Origin: Chloracidobacterium sp.
GTDB taxonomy: Bacteria; Acidobacteriota; Blastocatellia; Pyrinomonadales; Pyrinomonadaceae
NCBI GenBank assembly: GCA_016706275.1
Contig: JADJJY010000003.1
Coordinates: forward strand, 1 to 64,000
Direction: 5' to 3'
Length of the DNA stretch: 64,000 nucleotides
The notes beneath the pieces are model-generated. The model saw only the letters and a program-made list of their open reading frames with translations, did not search any database and was not told the DNA's origin. The stretch's first letter is position 1; each line of letters opens with the position of its first letter. Position numbers and translations under genes: made by a program. Shown here one piece after another: positions 41,808 to 50,794 of the stretch.

Positions 41808-42454
41808 TCGGCAGGACTCACTTCGTCCATCGCCCGTAATTCACGGCGGATATAGACCATACGCTGCACGAGCGTCCACATCGACCCGATAGCGAGCACC
41901 CATAGCACCTGGGGCATGCGATTGGCCAGAAAATGGTCCGAGTTCCAGTTCCACGTCGAAAGTGCCCCGATGATAAATAGCACAACTCGTTCAGGCCGCT
42001 GGAGAAACCCGACGTTTGCCTTAACACCAAGCCCCTCGCTACGGGCGGTCGTGTAACTTACGAGAACCGATTCGATCATTCCGGCACCGGCAAGAAATAC
42101 GTTAAGCGTCGAGTGAAACTCAGTCAAACGGGCGTAAAAGATCATGATGCCCATGAACGAGCCCATATCGGATAACCGGTCGAGCGTCGAATCGAGAAAG
42201 CTGCCGTACTTGGTAACACGTCCCGTAAGCCTCGCGACACCTCCATCGAGCATGTCAAACAGATTGGCTACGATCAGCACGATACCGGCCCAGAAAAATT
42301 CACCAAAGCCAAACAATACGCCGCAGCCAAGATTGATCGTCACACCGATCAGCGTCAGCACATTTGGCGGAATACCCGCAGACGCAAGCCCGCGTATCAT
42401 CGCATTGATGATACTCATCGCACCGCGTCCTATGTTTGCACCTATTCCTAGCAT
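41804..42454 (-). CDS. CDP-alcohol phosphatidyltransferase
   Basis: 216 residues, six membrane helices. The active-site motif of the family, DGxxARxxxxxxxxGxxxDxxxD, is present as DMLDGGVARLTGRVTKYGSF followed by LDSTLDRLSD. These enzymes swap CMP of CDP-diacylglycerol for an alcohol headgroup. The headgroup (glycerol phosphate, inositol phosphate or other) cannot be told; the arrangement with a small membrane gene resembles PgsA/archaetidyl-type loci. Overlaps the next gene by 4 nt and follows greA by 3 nt. Confidence 0.87.
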   Translation of the reverse strand: MLGIGANIGRGAMSIINAMIRGLASAGIPPNVLTLIGVTINLGCGVLFGFGEFFWAGIVLIVANLFDMLDGGVARLTGRVTKYGSFLDSTLDRLSDMGSFMGIMIFYARLTEFHSTLNVFLAGAGMIESVLVSYTTARSEGLGVKANVGFLQRPERVVLFIIGALSTWNWNSDHFLANRMPQVLWVLAIGSMWTLVQRMVYIRRELRAMDEVSPAE

Positions 42455-42457
42455 TGC

Positions 42458-42928
42458 TCAGTCAGCTTTTTCGTGAATGGTCGTTAACCGGCTGATCTCA
42501 AAATTACGCCAACCGTTCGGCGTTTTGACCTTGATCTCATCGCCCTCTTGTTTGCCCATCAACGCCTGGCCGATCGGCGAAACGGTCGAGATCAGCCCGT
42601 TGTCGGGATCGCTCTCTTCGGATGTGACGAGACGGTATTTTATCTTTTCTTCTTTCTCAAGGTCATATAAAACTACGTTAGAGCCATATGCGACGCGGTC
42701 GGTCGGGATCTTTGACAGGTCGATCGAATCGACCTCGATCATCCGCTGCTGCAGCATACTGATGCGCGCCTGGACCATCGACTGGCGATCTTTCGCAGCT
42801 TTATATTCGGCGTTTTCTTTTAGATCGCCAAACTCACGTGCGTGCTGGATGTGCTTTGGCAATTCAAAATGCAGCTCGTACTCTAGCTTATCAAGCTCAG
42901 CCCGCAATTTTTTCTTAACTTCTTCCAT
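42458..42928 (-). CDS. greA: Transcription elongation factor GreA
   Basis: 156 residues, normal length. GreA enters the RNA polymerase secondary channel and triggers cleavage of backtracked RNA. The N-terminal coiled coil has LDKLEYELHFELPKHIQHAR with the acidic tip region GDLKENAEYKAAKDRQSMVQ (Asp and Glu that hold Mg). The C-terminal FKBP-like part ends with SPIGQALMGKQEGDEIKVKT. It sits in the middle of a tight operon, 10 nt after pfkA. Confidence 0.93.
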   Translation of the reverse strand: MEEVKKKLRAELDKLEYELHFELPKHIQHAREFGDLKENAEYKAAKDRQSMVQARISMLQQRMIEVDSIDLSKIPTDRVAYGSNVVLYDLEKEEKIKYRLVTSEESDPDNGLISTVSPIGQALMGKQEGDEIKVKTPNGWRNFEISRLTTIHEKAD

Positions 42929-42938
42929 AAACCCTGAC

Positions 42939-44066
42939 CTATTTTACGCCGTTGGACCTAGAATCATAAAGCGTCGCTTCGCCGTGTTTCGCTTCTTTAG
43001 GGGCGGCAAACGAAATGCCGATGTCGCGTGCCGTGCGGACAAGCTGCCCATCGACCTGCACCATCTTGATATTGGCGCAAGCCTCTGACAGCGGCACCGT
43101 CACGACCGTGCCGGCCTGCAACGCGACCATTTTACCTTTTTCACCACTCGCAAGTGCCCTTACAGCACACGCTCCAAAGTTTGTCCCAAGCATTCGGTCA
43201 AAAGCATTTGGGCTGCCGCCGCGTTGCAGATGGCCGAGCACGACGCATCGTGATTCTTTGCCCGTCAGTTCCTCGATACGGCTGGTGATCGAAACGCCGA
43301 TACCGCCAAGCCGCATTTCTTTCTGATCCTGATACAACTCCGACTTACCGACCTCACGTGCCCCTTCGGCAACAACGATGTTCGTAAATCGCGAGCCGCT
43401 GCGTTCGCGTGCCTCGACCTTTCTCGCTATCGACTCAAGCGAAAACGGGATCTCCGGGATCAAAATAATATCCGCACTGCCGGCAAGCCCCGCGTGCAAG
43501 GCGATCCAACCCGTGTTGCGTCCCATCACCTCGAGGATCATCACCCGATCGTGCGACGCGGCCGTCGTGTGCAACCGATCGAGTGCCTCGGTGGCAATAT
43601 CAATTGCCGTCATAAAGCCGAACGTGAATTCCGTTGCCGCGAGATCGTTATCGATCGTTTTTGGCACACCGATCACGGGAAACCCGCGTTTGTGAAACTG
43701 TTCGGCGATGGCAAGTGTACCCTCGCCGCCGATCGCTACGAGAGCCTCGATACCGAGAATGTCGAGGTTTGCAAGAGCTTCGGCGATCGGCATTTGCGGA
43801 AACGTCGGCTTGCCATCCGCCATTTTCACAAAGCTGCCGCGATTGCGCGTCCCCAAAATTGTCCCGCCTCTAGGCAACAAACCGCTAACGCTCCGCGTCG
43901 TCAATTTTACCGTGTGCGTCTCGCCGAGTATGCCCTCAAAGCTGTCCTCGATGCCAACGCAGCTCATCCCAAATTCGCCAACCGCTGTTCTCACTACAGC
44001 CCGTATCGCTGCATTTAATCCCGGTGCGTCACCTCCCCCGGTCAGGATACCGATCTGCTTGTACAT
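42939..44066 (-). CDS. pfkA: 6-phosphofructokinase, group III type
   Basis: 375 residues. Phosphorylates fructose 6-phosphate in glycolysis. Visible: GILTGGGDAPGLNAAIRAVV, SGLLPRGGTILGTRNRG, IGGEGTLAIAEQF, the catalytic PKTIDNDLAATEFTFGF and VMGRNTGWIALHAGLA, then GHLQRGGSPNAFDR. The Gly in GGEGT and Lys in PKTIDND (positions 104 and 124 of E. coli PfkA) put it in the ATP-using or mixed group III, as in actinobacteria, rather than the PPi-dependent group. The last residues (PKEAKHGEATLYDS) lie outside the family and resemble the dispersed repeat words. First gene of a run down to 39351. Confidence 0.9.
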   Translation of the reverse strand: MYKQIGILTGGGDAPGLNAAIRAVVRTAVGEFGMSCVGIEDSFEGILGETHTVKLTTRSVSGLLPRGGTILGTRNRGSFVKMADGKPTFPQMPIAEALANLDILGIEALVAIGGEGTLAIAEQFHKRGFPVIGVPKTIDNDLAATEFTFGFMTAIDIATEALDRLHTTAASHDRVMILEVMGRNTGWIALHAGLAGSADIILIPEIPFSLESIARKVEARERSGSRFTNIVVAEGAREVGKSELYQDQKEMRLGGIGVSITSRIEELTGKESRCVVLGHLQRGGSPNAFDRMLGTNFGACAVRALASGEKGKMVALQAGTVVTVPLSEACANIKMVQVDGQLVRTARDIGISFAAPKEAKHGEATLYDSRSNGVK

Positions 44067-44136
44067 ATAAAAAATCTAGTCCGCGAAGCAAAAGGTTATT
44101 TTACTCCACGGACTTACAAATTAGAAACGTGAATAA

Positions 44137-45768
44137 TTATGTGCGTTTCGCGGAGTTTGCAACCAGCCCGGTCGCCTGTGCCATTGCCTCGATCGCCTTT
44201 AGCACCTGCGGGTCCGCCTCAAGCAAAACCTGCACGCCCGCCTCGTTCGAATAATTGGCCGTCGCAAGCTCTTCGCGCAGACGCATCCGAGCATATTCGC
44301 TCTGGCTATTGATGTTCTCCGCCGTTAGGCCGCTCTTTGGGTCTGCCGCAGCAAACGAGCGAAAAGCCTCAAAAATACGGTCGGTTATCGCAAATTCATT
44401 TGGAACTAGCGAAACCTTAAAATTCTGTTTCTCAACGCGGAATGTATCGAGCCCCGCGATCTTTCCCGCCACCAACAGCCGCGTAAAAAAGAACGCCGCC
44501 TCATTTATCCGCCCCTTGACAGGAGCAAATGGCTGCGGAGCAACCACAATGTCAGGCTCGATACCACGGCCTCCATACAATGTGCGGCCGTTTGCCGCCG
44601 TTACAGGGCTGCCCGCCGGTTTTGGTTTAACGTCAAGGTCGGCATTTTCAGGGGAGTCTTCGCCATGAGTATAGTAATCGTAGATCGAGCCGCTCGAATA
44701 ATCACGCTGCAGCGAGCGTCCGAACGGCGTGTAATAACGGGCCGTCGTCAGCGTAACACCTGTACCGTACGGCGTACGAAAAACTCGCTGTACGAGCCCC
44801 TTGCCAAAACTGTCGCTCCCGACGATAACCCCGCGATCATAATCCTGAATCGCACCGGCGACGATCTCTGAGGCCGATGCAGAGCCGCCGTTGATCATTA
44901 CGACGAGTGGCATATTTTCGATCTTGCCGCCCGTGGCGCGTAATTCACGTCCAGCGGTAGCCTTGGCTCCTTTGACCGACACGACGGTCTGCCCGCCGTC
45001 AACAAACTTACTCGTGACCGCAATCGCCTGATCGAGTATTCCGCCCGGATTGCCCCGCAGGTCGAGGATCAGGCTCTTCATCCCCTGCTTTTTAAGCTCG
45101 TCCATCGCGATCGACAGCTCTTCGCCGGTCGTCTGTTGAAAACCGCCGGTCAGCCCGACATAGCCGATATTATTCGGCAGCATAAAATAATTGCGGATCG
45201 ACGGCAGCGGCACACCGCCGCGAACGATCTCGTAATCGATAGGTGCCTGTGACCCGACGCGTTCGACCTGAACCTTGACGCTCGTACCGCGTTCCCCGCG
45301 AACATTTTTCGAAACCTCGGCACTCGTCCATTCCTTAGCATCCTTACCGGCGACCGTCACAAACCGATCACCATAGCGAAGCCCAGCCTTGTCCGCCGGA
45401 GTATTTGGCACGACCGACTGAACATAGACTCCGTCGCGGTGCTGCAATATCGACACGCCAATCCCGTAAAACTGCGAGGATTGCTCTTCGTCAAGCTTTC
45501 GCAGTTCATCGCGTGAAAAGAACGACGAATGCGGATCAAGCGTCCACAGCATTGCCTGCATCGACTGATCGGTCAGCTTTTCGTGGTTGACCGCACCGGC
45601 GTAATTTTCATCGACGACATCGAGTATCTCTTTGTAATCTGCCGTCACACGCTCGTTGGTCACCGCCGTGCCAGATGCAGATCGCGTAGGCAGTTTCCCG
45701 ACGAGTCCGCCGACAACCGCTCCAATGACGATCACGACCACCGCTATCAATGCAAAATATCTATTCAT
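44137..45768 (-). CDS. S41 family C-terminal processing peptidase (CtpA/Prc type)
   Basis: From ATG 45768 (AGGG just upstream; the longer TTG start at 45795 lacks a site) the protein has 543 residues. N-terminal membrane anchor (FALIAVVVIVIGAVVGGLVG), then a PDZ domain (about 95-180, VPNTPADKAGLRYGDRFVTV). The peptidase core has LILDLRGNPGGILDQAI and the catalytic Ser in MINGGSASASEIVAGA and Lys in DSFGKGLVQRVF. It should cut C-termini of periplasmic proteins. Its C-terminal NSAKRT is followed by a stop inside CGCGAAACGCAC, repeat-like words. Upstream of pfkA by 70 nt. Confidence 0.9.
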   Translation of the reverse strand: MNRYFALIAVVVIVIGAVVGGLVGKLPTRSASGTAVTNERVTADYKEILDVVDENYAGAVNHEKLTDQSMQAMLWTLDPHSSFFSRDELRKLDEEQSSQFYGIGVSILQHRDGVYVQSVVPNTPADKAGLRYGDRFVTVAGKDAKEWTSAEVSKNVRGERGTSVKVQVERVGSQAPIDYEIVRGGVPLPSIRNYFMLPNNIGYVGLTGGFQQTTGEELSIAMDELKKQGMKSLILDLRGNPGGILDQAIAVTSKFVDGGQTVVSVKGAKATAGRELRATGGKIENMPLVVMINGGSASASEIVAGAIQDYDRGVIVGSDSFGKGLVQRVFRTPYGTGVTLTTARYYTPFGRSLQRDYSSGSIYDYYTHGEDSPENADLDVKPKPAGSPVTAANGRTLYGGRGIEPDIVVAPQPFAPVKGRINEAAFFFTRLLVAGKIAGLDTFRVEKQNFKVSLVPNEFAITDRIFEAFRSFAAADPKSGLTAENINSQSEYARMRLREELATANYSNEAGVQVLLEADPQVLKAIEAMAQATGLVANSAKRT

Positions 45769-45909
45769 AAACCCTAAAAACGAACACCTATTCAATATAT
45801 CATAGACTCTGTAAGTTACATTTTCGTTGGCTTTAACCTTCTAAACAGAACAAAATTCGCGGCAAATTTACTTTTCCCCGCCAAAAATTTACCATTAGCT
45901 TTTTGCAAA

Positions 45910-46656
45910 ATGAAACCACAAGTTTCCATCGTCATCCCTGCATATAACGAAAGCGAGCGAATCGTCGCTCCGCTACGGACGATCCTCGACTTCGTCGAGG
46001 CGTCTGAGACCGCGTGCGAGGTCATCGTCGTCGATGACGGCTCGTCCGATGACACCGCCGAAGTCGCCCTCCGGATCTTTGCCGAACGCCCGGGTGTATC
46101 GACCAGCGTTATTAGATACGAAAAAAACCGCGGCAAAGGTTTCGCCGTAAATACCGGTTTGCAGGCTGCAAACGCCGACATCGCAGTTTTCACCGACGCC
46201 GATCTCTCGACCCCGATCACCGAGATCGACAAACTCGTCGGCCCGATAGCCGATGGCAAATATGATGTCACATTCGGATCACGTGCTCTCGATCGCTCTT
46301 TGATCGGAACGCATCAATCATGGCTGCGAGAAAACGGCGGCCGTGTCATCAACTTCATGATCCGTACTATGTCCGGGCTTAACTTTGCCGATACGCAATG
46401 CGGATTTAAAGCATTTAACATGGGCAAATTTCGCCCGCTGCTCGAAGTGATGAAGATCGACCGCTTCGGTTTCGACATCGAGTTTCTCTTTGTCGCAAAT
46501 TACCACGGCCTGCGTTTGGCGGAGATCCCCGTCCGCTGGAACGATGTCGCCGGATCAAAAGTCAGCCCGATCCGCGACACCCGCCGGATGATGGGCGAAC
46601 TAATGCAGATCCGCCGCAACGCAAAGCAAGGCAAATACAAAATTAGCCACGAATAA
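45910..46656 (+). CDS. Family 2 glycosyltransferase, dolichyl/undecaprenyl-phosphate glycosyltransferase-like
   Basis: 248 residues. GT-A fold: VSIVIPAYNESERIVAPLRT, VIVVDDGSSDDTAEVA, the DxD-type VFTDADLSTPITEIDKLV, FGSRALDRSL and the LNFADTQCGFKAFNMG segment characteristic of ALG5-like dolichyl-phosphate beta-glucosyltransferases. It has no C-terminal membrane helices. It probably makes a polyprenyl-phosphate sugar donor for envelope glycans. The final KISHE and stop are encoded by the left arm of a dispersed palindrome. Confidence 0.87.
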   Translation: MKPQVSIVIPAYNESERIVAPLRTILDFVEASETACEVIVVDDGSSDDTAEVALRIFAERPGVSTSVIRYEKNRGKGFAVNTGLQAANADIAVFTDADLSTPITEIDKLVGPIADGKYDVTFGSRALDRSLIGTHQSWLRENGGRVINFMIRTMSGLNFADTQCGFKAFNMGKFRPLLEVMKIDRFGFDIEFLFVANYHGLRLAEIPVRWNDVAGSKVSPIRDTRRMMGELMQIRRNAKQGKYKISHE

Positions 46657-46722
46657 CACGAATTTCACGAATCGATCAAAAGCCTTTGTTTAATTCGTGA
46701 CATTCGTGTAATTCGTGGCTAA
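46643..46722. repeat. CACGAAT-type palindrome between the glycosyltransferase and pdxJ
   Basis: Arms 46643-46672 (TTAGCCACGAATAACACGAA and following) and 46693-46722 pair at 28 of 30 positions around a 20-nt loop. The left arm overlaps the last 14 nt of the glycosyltransferase gene. A half copy lies at 15926-15956. Confidence 0.88.
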
Positions 46723-46731
46723 ACTTCCGTT

Positions 46732-47475
46732 ATGACCGCAAAACTCAACGTCAACATCGACCACGTCGCCACGATCCGCGAGGCTCGCAAAACCATCGAA
46801 CCGAGCATCGTCACCGCTGCCGTCATTTGCGAGCAGGCCGGTGCCAACGGCATTACCGTCCACCTTCGCGGTGACCGACGGCATATTCAAGATCGCGATA
46901 TCGAATTGCTGCGCGATGTTGTAACCACATATCTAAACGTCGAAATGGCCGCGACCGACGAGATGATCGGCATCGCAGAACGCACAAAGCCCGACGCCGT
47001 TTCGCTCGTCCCCGAAAGTGCGAATGAGATCACGACCGAAGGCGGTTTGGATGTTGTCGGCAATTTTGAAACGGTCAAGAATGCTGTCGAAAGGCTAAAG
47101 ACCGCAGGTGTTTTCGTCAGCATCTTTATCGACCCGAACATCGACCAGATCGACGCCGCAAGTCGTGTTGGTGCCCAGCAGATCGAGCTTTGCACCGCCG
47201 AATATGCCGAACTGACTCTCTCCGCCCGCGCCGCTCACGGCGAGGGCGAACAAAAAGCGGTATCAGAAGTAGCTCGAATTCGCGAAGCCTGCGTCCACGC
47301 AAAATCCCTCGGCCTGATCGTCGCTGCCGGCCATGGCCTGACCTACCGCAACGTCGGAGCCCTAGCCGCGATCCTCGAAATAACCGAATTCAACATCGGC
47401 CACAACATCATCTCGCGAGCGGTCTTTGTCGGATTAAATCAGGCAGTAAAAGAGATGATAGACGCCATCTCATAG
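46732..47475 (+). CDS. pdxJ: Pyridoxine 5'-phosphate synthase
   Basis: 247 residues, a normal length. PdxJ closes the pyridine ring from 3-amino-2-oxopropyl phosphate and 1-deoxyxylulose 5-phosphate in de novo vitamin B6 synthesis. Visible: LNVNIDHVATIREARKTIEP, GANGITVHLRGDRRHIQDRD, the Glu-containing LVPESANEITTEGGLDV, and the closing AAGHGLTYRNVGALAAI, EFNIGHNIISRAVFVGL. It starts 10 nt after a dispersed palindrome, whose right arm must form its leader. Confidence 0.93.
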   Translation: MTAKLNVNIDHVATIREARKTIEPSIVTAAVICEQAGANGITVHLRGDRRHIQDRDIELLRDVVTTYLNVEMAATDEMIGIAERTKPDAVSLVPESANEITTEGGLDVVGNFETVKNAVERLKTAGVFVSIFIDPNIDQIDAASRVGAQQIELCTAEYAELTLSARAAHGEGEQKAVSEVARIREACVHAKSLGLIVAAGHGLTYRNVGALAAILEITEFNIGHNIISRAVFVGLNQAVKEMIDAIS

Positions 47476-47565
47476 CATAACGGCAGCAATAAACTCCTGG
47501 TTCTTGCTCGGTGACTATAGCTCGATTAGAATTAAAACGTCAGCAAATAGCCCTCCACCCAACTT

Positions 47566-48666
47566 ATGACCTACATCAAAATGATCCTGGCGGTGACTTT
47601 TCTCGTTGCTGCACAAATTACAATTGCGTCCGCTCAGTCGAGCCCTGAGATCGAACGTCTGACGGCGGAGATAGCGAAGGCGCCGGAAAACGGGCTGTTC
47701 GTTCTTGAACGCGGCTTTCTTTACACGTGGAATGGGAAATTCTTTGGTCCGGGTGGCGTTGGAAAAGACGTCGACGACAATCGTGCGAAAGCCCTTGCTG
47801 ATGCCGAAAAGGCGATGAATCTCTATCCTCACCACTACAAACCCTACTACCTCCGAGCTCTTGTCGGTGTGAATATGGGCAACAGCGGCTACAAAAAAGA
47901 CTTTGAGACGGCGGCCCGGCTGTTCAGCGAATCGAACGTCGTTGCAAACATCTACACCTTCGATCTCTCAGGTGGCAAGGTCGTTACGCCGGCTTATAAT
48001 GAGCGATTGCCGGTTTCGAATGTCATCGTCAAAGGCGAACAACTTAGCCTGCTCGACGGTTTTGACACACTCGCCGCGGCAAAAGAATATTCGAAAAAGC
48101 GCAAGACGCCGCAGGTGATAATGCTCAACACCGAATCGAAAAAACTCTTCCTCTACGAAGCATTCATCACCGAGAACATCTGGCCAAACATCATGCTCGC
48201 CGAAACGCCGTTTCGCAAAGCGTTGAATGGCAGGTCAAAGCTAGCTCTCAATTACGAAACCCTCAAGATCGAAGCATCATATAGCGTCCAGCCACAGCCA
48301 AAGGTCGCCGCTCTCGAAAAATATCCGGTCAAATGGCAACTCGCCGACATCGTCGACGCCGAAGGCCTAAGTTTGCTCAAGAGCCCGTCCATCCAACTCC
48401 TCAACGGAAGCAAAGGCCTAAGACTCGGATTCGACAGCGAACTAGCAAAAGGCAACTTCGACGAGGCCCTCAAGATCTACAATTGGCTCGACCAGCGAAA
48501 TACGTCCACCGGCGGCAACGACCTCGATGTTGTTAAAATATCCAGAAAAACAAATCTCTCTAAACTCTATAAATACGCGGAAAAGCTCCGCCCGTTCGTC
48601 GAAAAGGAAATGACGAAATGGAACTATCCCGAAGCGGAAAAACTCGCGGTTCGCGGAGGCAAATAA
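47566..48666 (+). CDS. Exported protein of unknown function, with TPR-like segment
   Basis: 366 residues. Signal peptide MTYIKMILAVTFLVAAQITI, cleaved after ASAQ. Residues about 35-100 have a TPR-like pattern (NRAKALADAEKAMNLYPHHY, then KPYYLRALVGVNMGNSGYKK). The rest is not recognised and has no cysteine. The leader is close to that of the next gene (MTYIKILIAVTLLVTAPNTF), in both protein and DNA, so the two probably arose by duplication of a leader or gene. The pair are 55 nt apart in the same direction. Confidence 0.7.
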   Translation: MTYIKMILAVTFLVAAQITIASAQSSPEIERLTAEIAKAPENGLFVLERGFLYTWNGKFFGPGGVGKDVDDNRAKALADAEKAMNLYPHHYKPYYLRALVGVNMGNSGYKKDFETAARLFSESNVVANIYTFDLSGGKVVTPAYNERLPVSNVIVKGEQLSLLDGFDTLAAAKEYSKKRKTPQVIMLNTESKKLFLYEAFITENIWPNIMLAETPFRKALNGRSKLALNYETLKIEASYSVQPQPKVAALEKYPVKWQLADIVDAEGLSLLKSPSIQLLNGSKGLRLGFDSELAKGNFDEALKIYNWLDQRNTSTGGNDLDVVKISRKTNLSKLYKYAEKLRPFVEKEMTKWNYPEAEKLAVRGGK

Positions 48667-48721
48667 TAGATTTTAATTAGCGAATTGAATTGATAGCCCC
48701 AAACACAACTCAAATTGATTT

Positions 48722-50776
48722 ATGACCTACATAAAAATATTGATCGCCGTAACTTTGTTAGTTACTGCACCAAATACATTTACGCGAGCACAAAGCACTG
48801 CCTCGGCCAGCGACGTTCAAAAGACCGACGAGTATTCGAAGCTTGGGGACGCCTGGAACGATAAATGCCTGTCGGGCAATTGCTCGAATGGCAAAGGGGA
48901 ACGAGGTTACCGGAACGGCGACAGCTACGAAGGGGATTTCGTCAAAGGCCGAAAAGTGGGTCAAGGAACTTATACCTTCAAGAACGGCGATTATTACGTT
49001 GGCGAATGGAAGAACGACAAATGGAACGGTGCCGGGAAATATTTTGTTGCGTCAAAGAATGCGTTTCTCGATGGGATTTGGGCAAATGGCCTTTTGGTCA
49101 AGTCCACAACCCCAACCGACAAATGCGTTTCCGGCAACTGCGTCAATGGAAAAGGCAAGATGGTTTACGTCATCGGTGACGTTTACGAAGGCGATTTTGT
49201 TAAGGGCAAGAAAAGTGGCAAAGGAATACTGACCTATAAAAACGGTGATATTTACGTTGGTGAATTCATTAGTGACCGTAAAGAAGGCCAAGGCACTCTT
49301 ACCTTTAAGGATGGTGCTGTTTATGTCGGTCAATTCGGTATTGATCTGTTCTACCTAAATGGCAAAATGAAATATGCCAATGGCGATATTTACGACGGTA
49401 ATTGGGCTATCGGCTTGAGAGAGGGTCAGGGAACTTACAAGTTCAAGAACGGCGATTACTATATCGGGGAATGGCTTAACGATAAGTGGAATGGCCAAGG
49501 GAAATATTACGCAAAGGCGACTAACAGGTTCCAAGAAGGCATGTGGAAAGACAACGTCTTTGTGAAAGCTCCTGTCACTGAAACCGGCCAGATGACATTT
49601 GAGGGCGGAGCAAAATATGACGGGCCGGTTGAGCAGGCCCCGGCGATCGGTTCTACCACGACAAAATGCATCTCCGGCAATTGCCTTAACGGCTTTGGGA
49701 AATACATCTTCCCGACCGGCGTGATCTACGAAGGTACATTCGTAAACGGAAGTGCAAACGGTAAAGGCAAGGTGACCCGCACTGACGGCTCGACTTACGT
49801 CGGCGATCTCGTTAACGGCAAAATGGACGGCAAAGGCATTTTACTTTCCGCCAATGGAAATACCTACGACGGCGGTTGGATGGGTAATCTCAAATCAGGA
49901 CAAGGAACTCAGACCTTAAAGCAGAGCGGCGAGCTTTATGTCGGCCAGTTTGCCAATGACAAACGCAACGGAAAGGGCAAAGCTACATACAAAAACGGCG
50001 ACATCTACGATGGCGATTGGGTAAACGGCCTGCGCGAAGGCCAGGCGACGTACACATTCCCAAACGGCAGTTACTACATCGGCGGTTTCAAAAACGATAA
50101 GCAGGACGGCCCGGGAAAGCAATTTAACAAACTCACCGGCAGAATCACCGAGGGAACATGGAAAGAAGGTGCATTTGTTAACACGCCCGGCGTGACTAAG
50201 ATCACCGCGACCGATGCCGGACCGAAAACTCCCGTCGTCGAAACCGCAACGCTTTTACGCGAGACGCTAAACGGAAAGTTTGACTATATGGACCGAAAGC
50301 CTCTCACGTACATCTTGACCAATAAAAAGACGGGTGAGGTTTTGCGCTATCAGATCGAATTTATCGAAGACGGCGGCAAATTGGCGTTCCGTTGGAAAGA
50401 AAGTACAAAGAAAGAGCAGTCCGAAAAACTCGTCATCACCGATGAAGCGTTGAGATCGGCCACCAAATTCGTCAACTTTTATGCCAGCAAGACCGCGATC
50501 GCACCTGACAAAGAGATCGCGTTCATCCTCAGCCAGAAACTCCACAAAGAGATGAAATACAATAACGAGATACGTCTGGATCTTGGAAGCGGAGTGAAAC
50601 GCTATACTTACCTAATGAGCTTGTCGGCTCCGAGCGGTACTTACACGGACAAAAGGATAATGGTGCTACACTTCCAAGCCAACGAAGGCTCAGGCAAAAT
50701 ACAGATATTAGATGACCCGATCTGTCCGCTGATCATCAAGATCGAAACGGAGGAATTCACGTTAGCTTTGGTTTAA
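48722..50776 (+). CDS. Exported MORN-repeat protein with three CxSGNC modules
   Basis: 684 residues. Signal peptide (MTYIKILIAVTLLVTAPNTF) followed by about 13 MORN units, for example GDVYEGDFVKGKKSGKGI and GDYYVGEWKNDKWNGAGKYF. The array is in three modules, each opened by a KCxSGNCxNGxGx element (at about 48, 135 and 316) and each closed by a looser unit (FLDGIWANGLLVKS, FQEGMWKDNVFVKA, ITEGTWKEGAFVNT). Residues about 520-684 form a separate C-terminal domain (TYILTNKKTGEVLRYQIEFI, then FILSQKLHKEMKYNNEIRLD) that I do not recognise. The paired cysteines could form disulfides in the periplasm. Surface attachment or binding is a guess; function unknown. Confidence 0.82.
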   Translation: MTYIKILIAVTLLVTAPNTFTRAQSTASASDVQKTDEYSKLGDAWNDKCLSGNCSNGKGERGYRNGDSYEGDFVKGRKVGQGTYTFKNGDYYVGEWKNDKWNGAGKYFVASKNAFLDGIWANGLLVKSTTPTDKCVSGNCVNGKGKMVYVIGDVYEGDFVKGKKSGKGILTYKNGDIYVGEFISDRKEGQGTLTFKDGAVYVGQFGIDLFYLNGKMKYANGDIYDGNWAIGLREGQGTYKFKNGDYYIGEWLNDKWNGQGKYYAKATNRFQEGMWKDNVFVKAPVTETGQMTFEGGAKYDGPVEQAPAIGSTTTKCISGNCLNGFGKYIFPTGVIYEGTFVNGSANGKGKVTRTDGSTYVGDLVNGKMDGKGILLSANGNTYDGGWMGNLKSGQGTQTLKQSGELYVGQFANDKRNGKGKATYKNGDIYDGDWVNGLREGQATYTFPNGSYYIGGFKNDKQDGPGKQFNKLTGRITEGTWKEGAFVNTPGVTKITATDAGPKTPVVETATLLRETLNGKFDYMDRKPLTYILTNKKTGEVLRYQIEFIEDGGKLAFRWKESTKKEQSEKLVITDEALRSATKFVNFYASKTAIAPDKEIAFILSQKLHKEMKYNNEIRLDLGSGVKRYTYLMSLSAPSGTYTDKRIMVLHFQANEGSGKIQILDDPICPLIIKIETEEFTLALV

Positions 50777-50794
50777 GGCTGATAGAAAAAAGTT

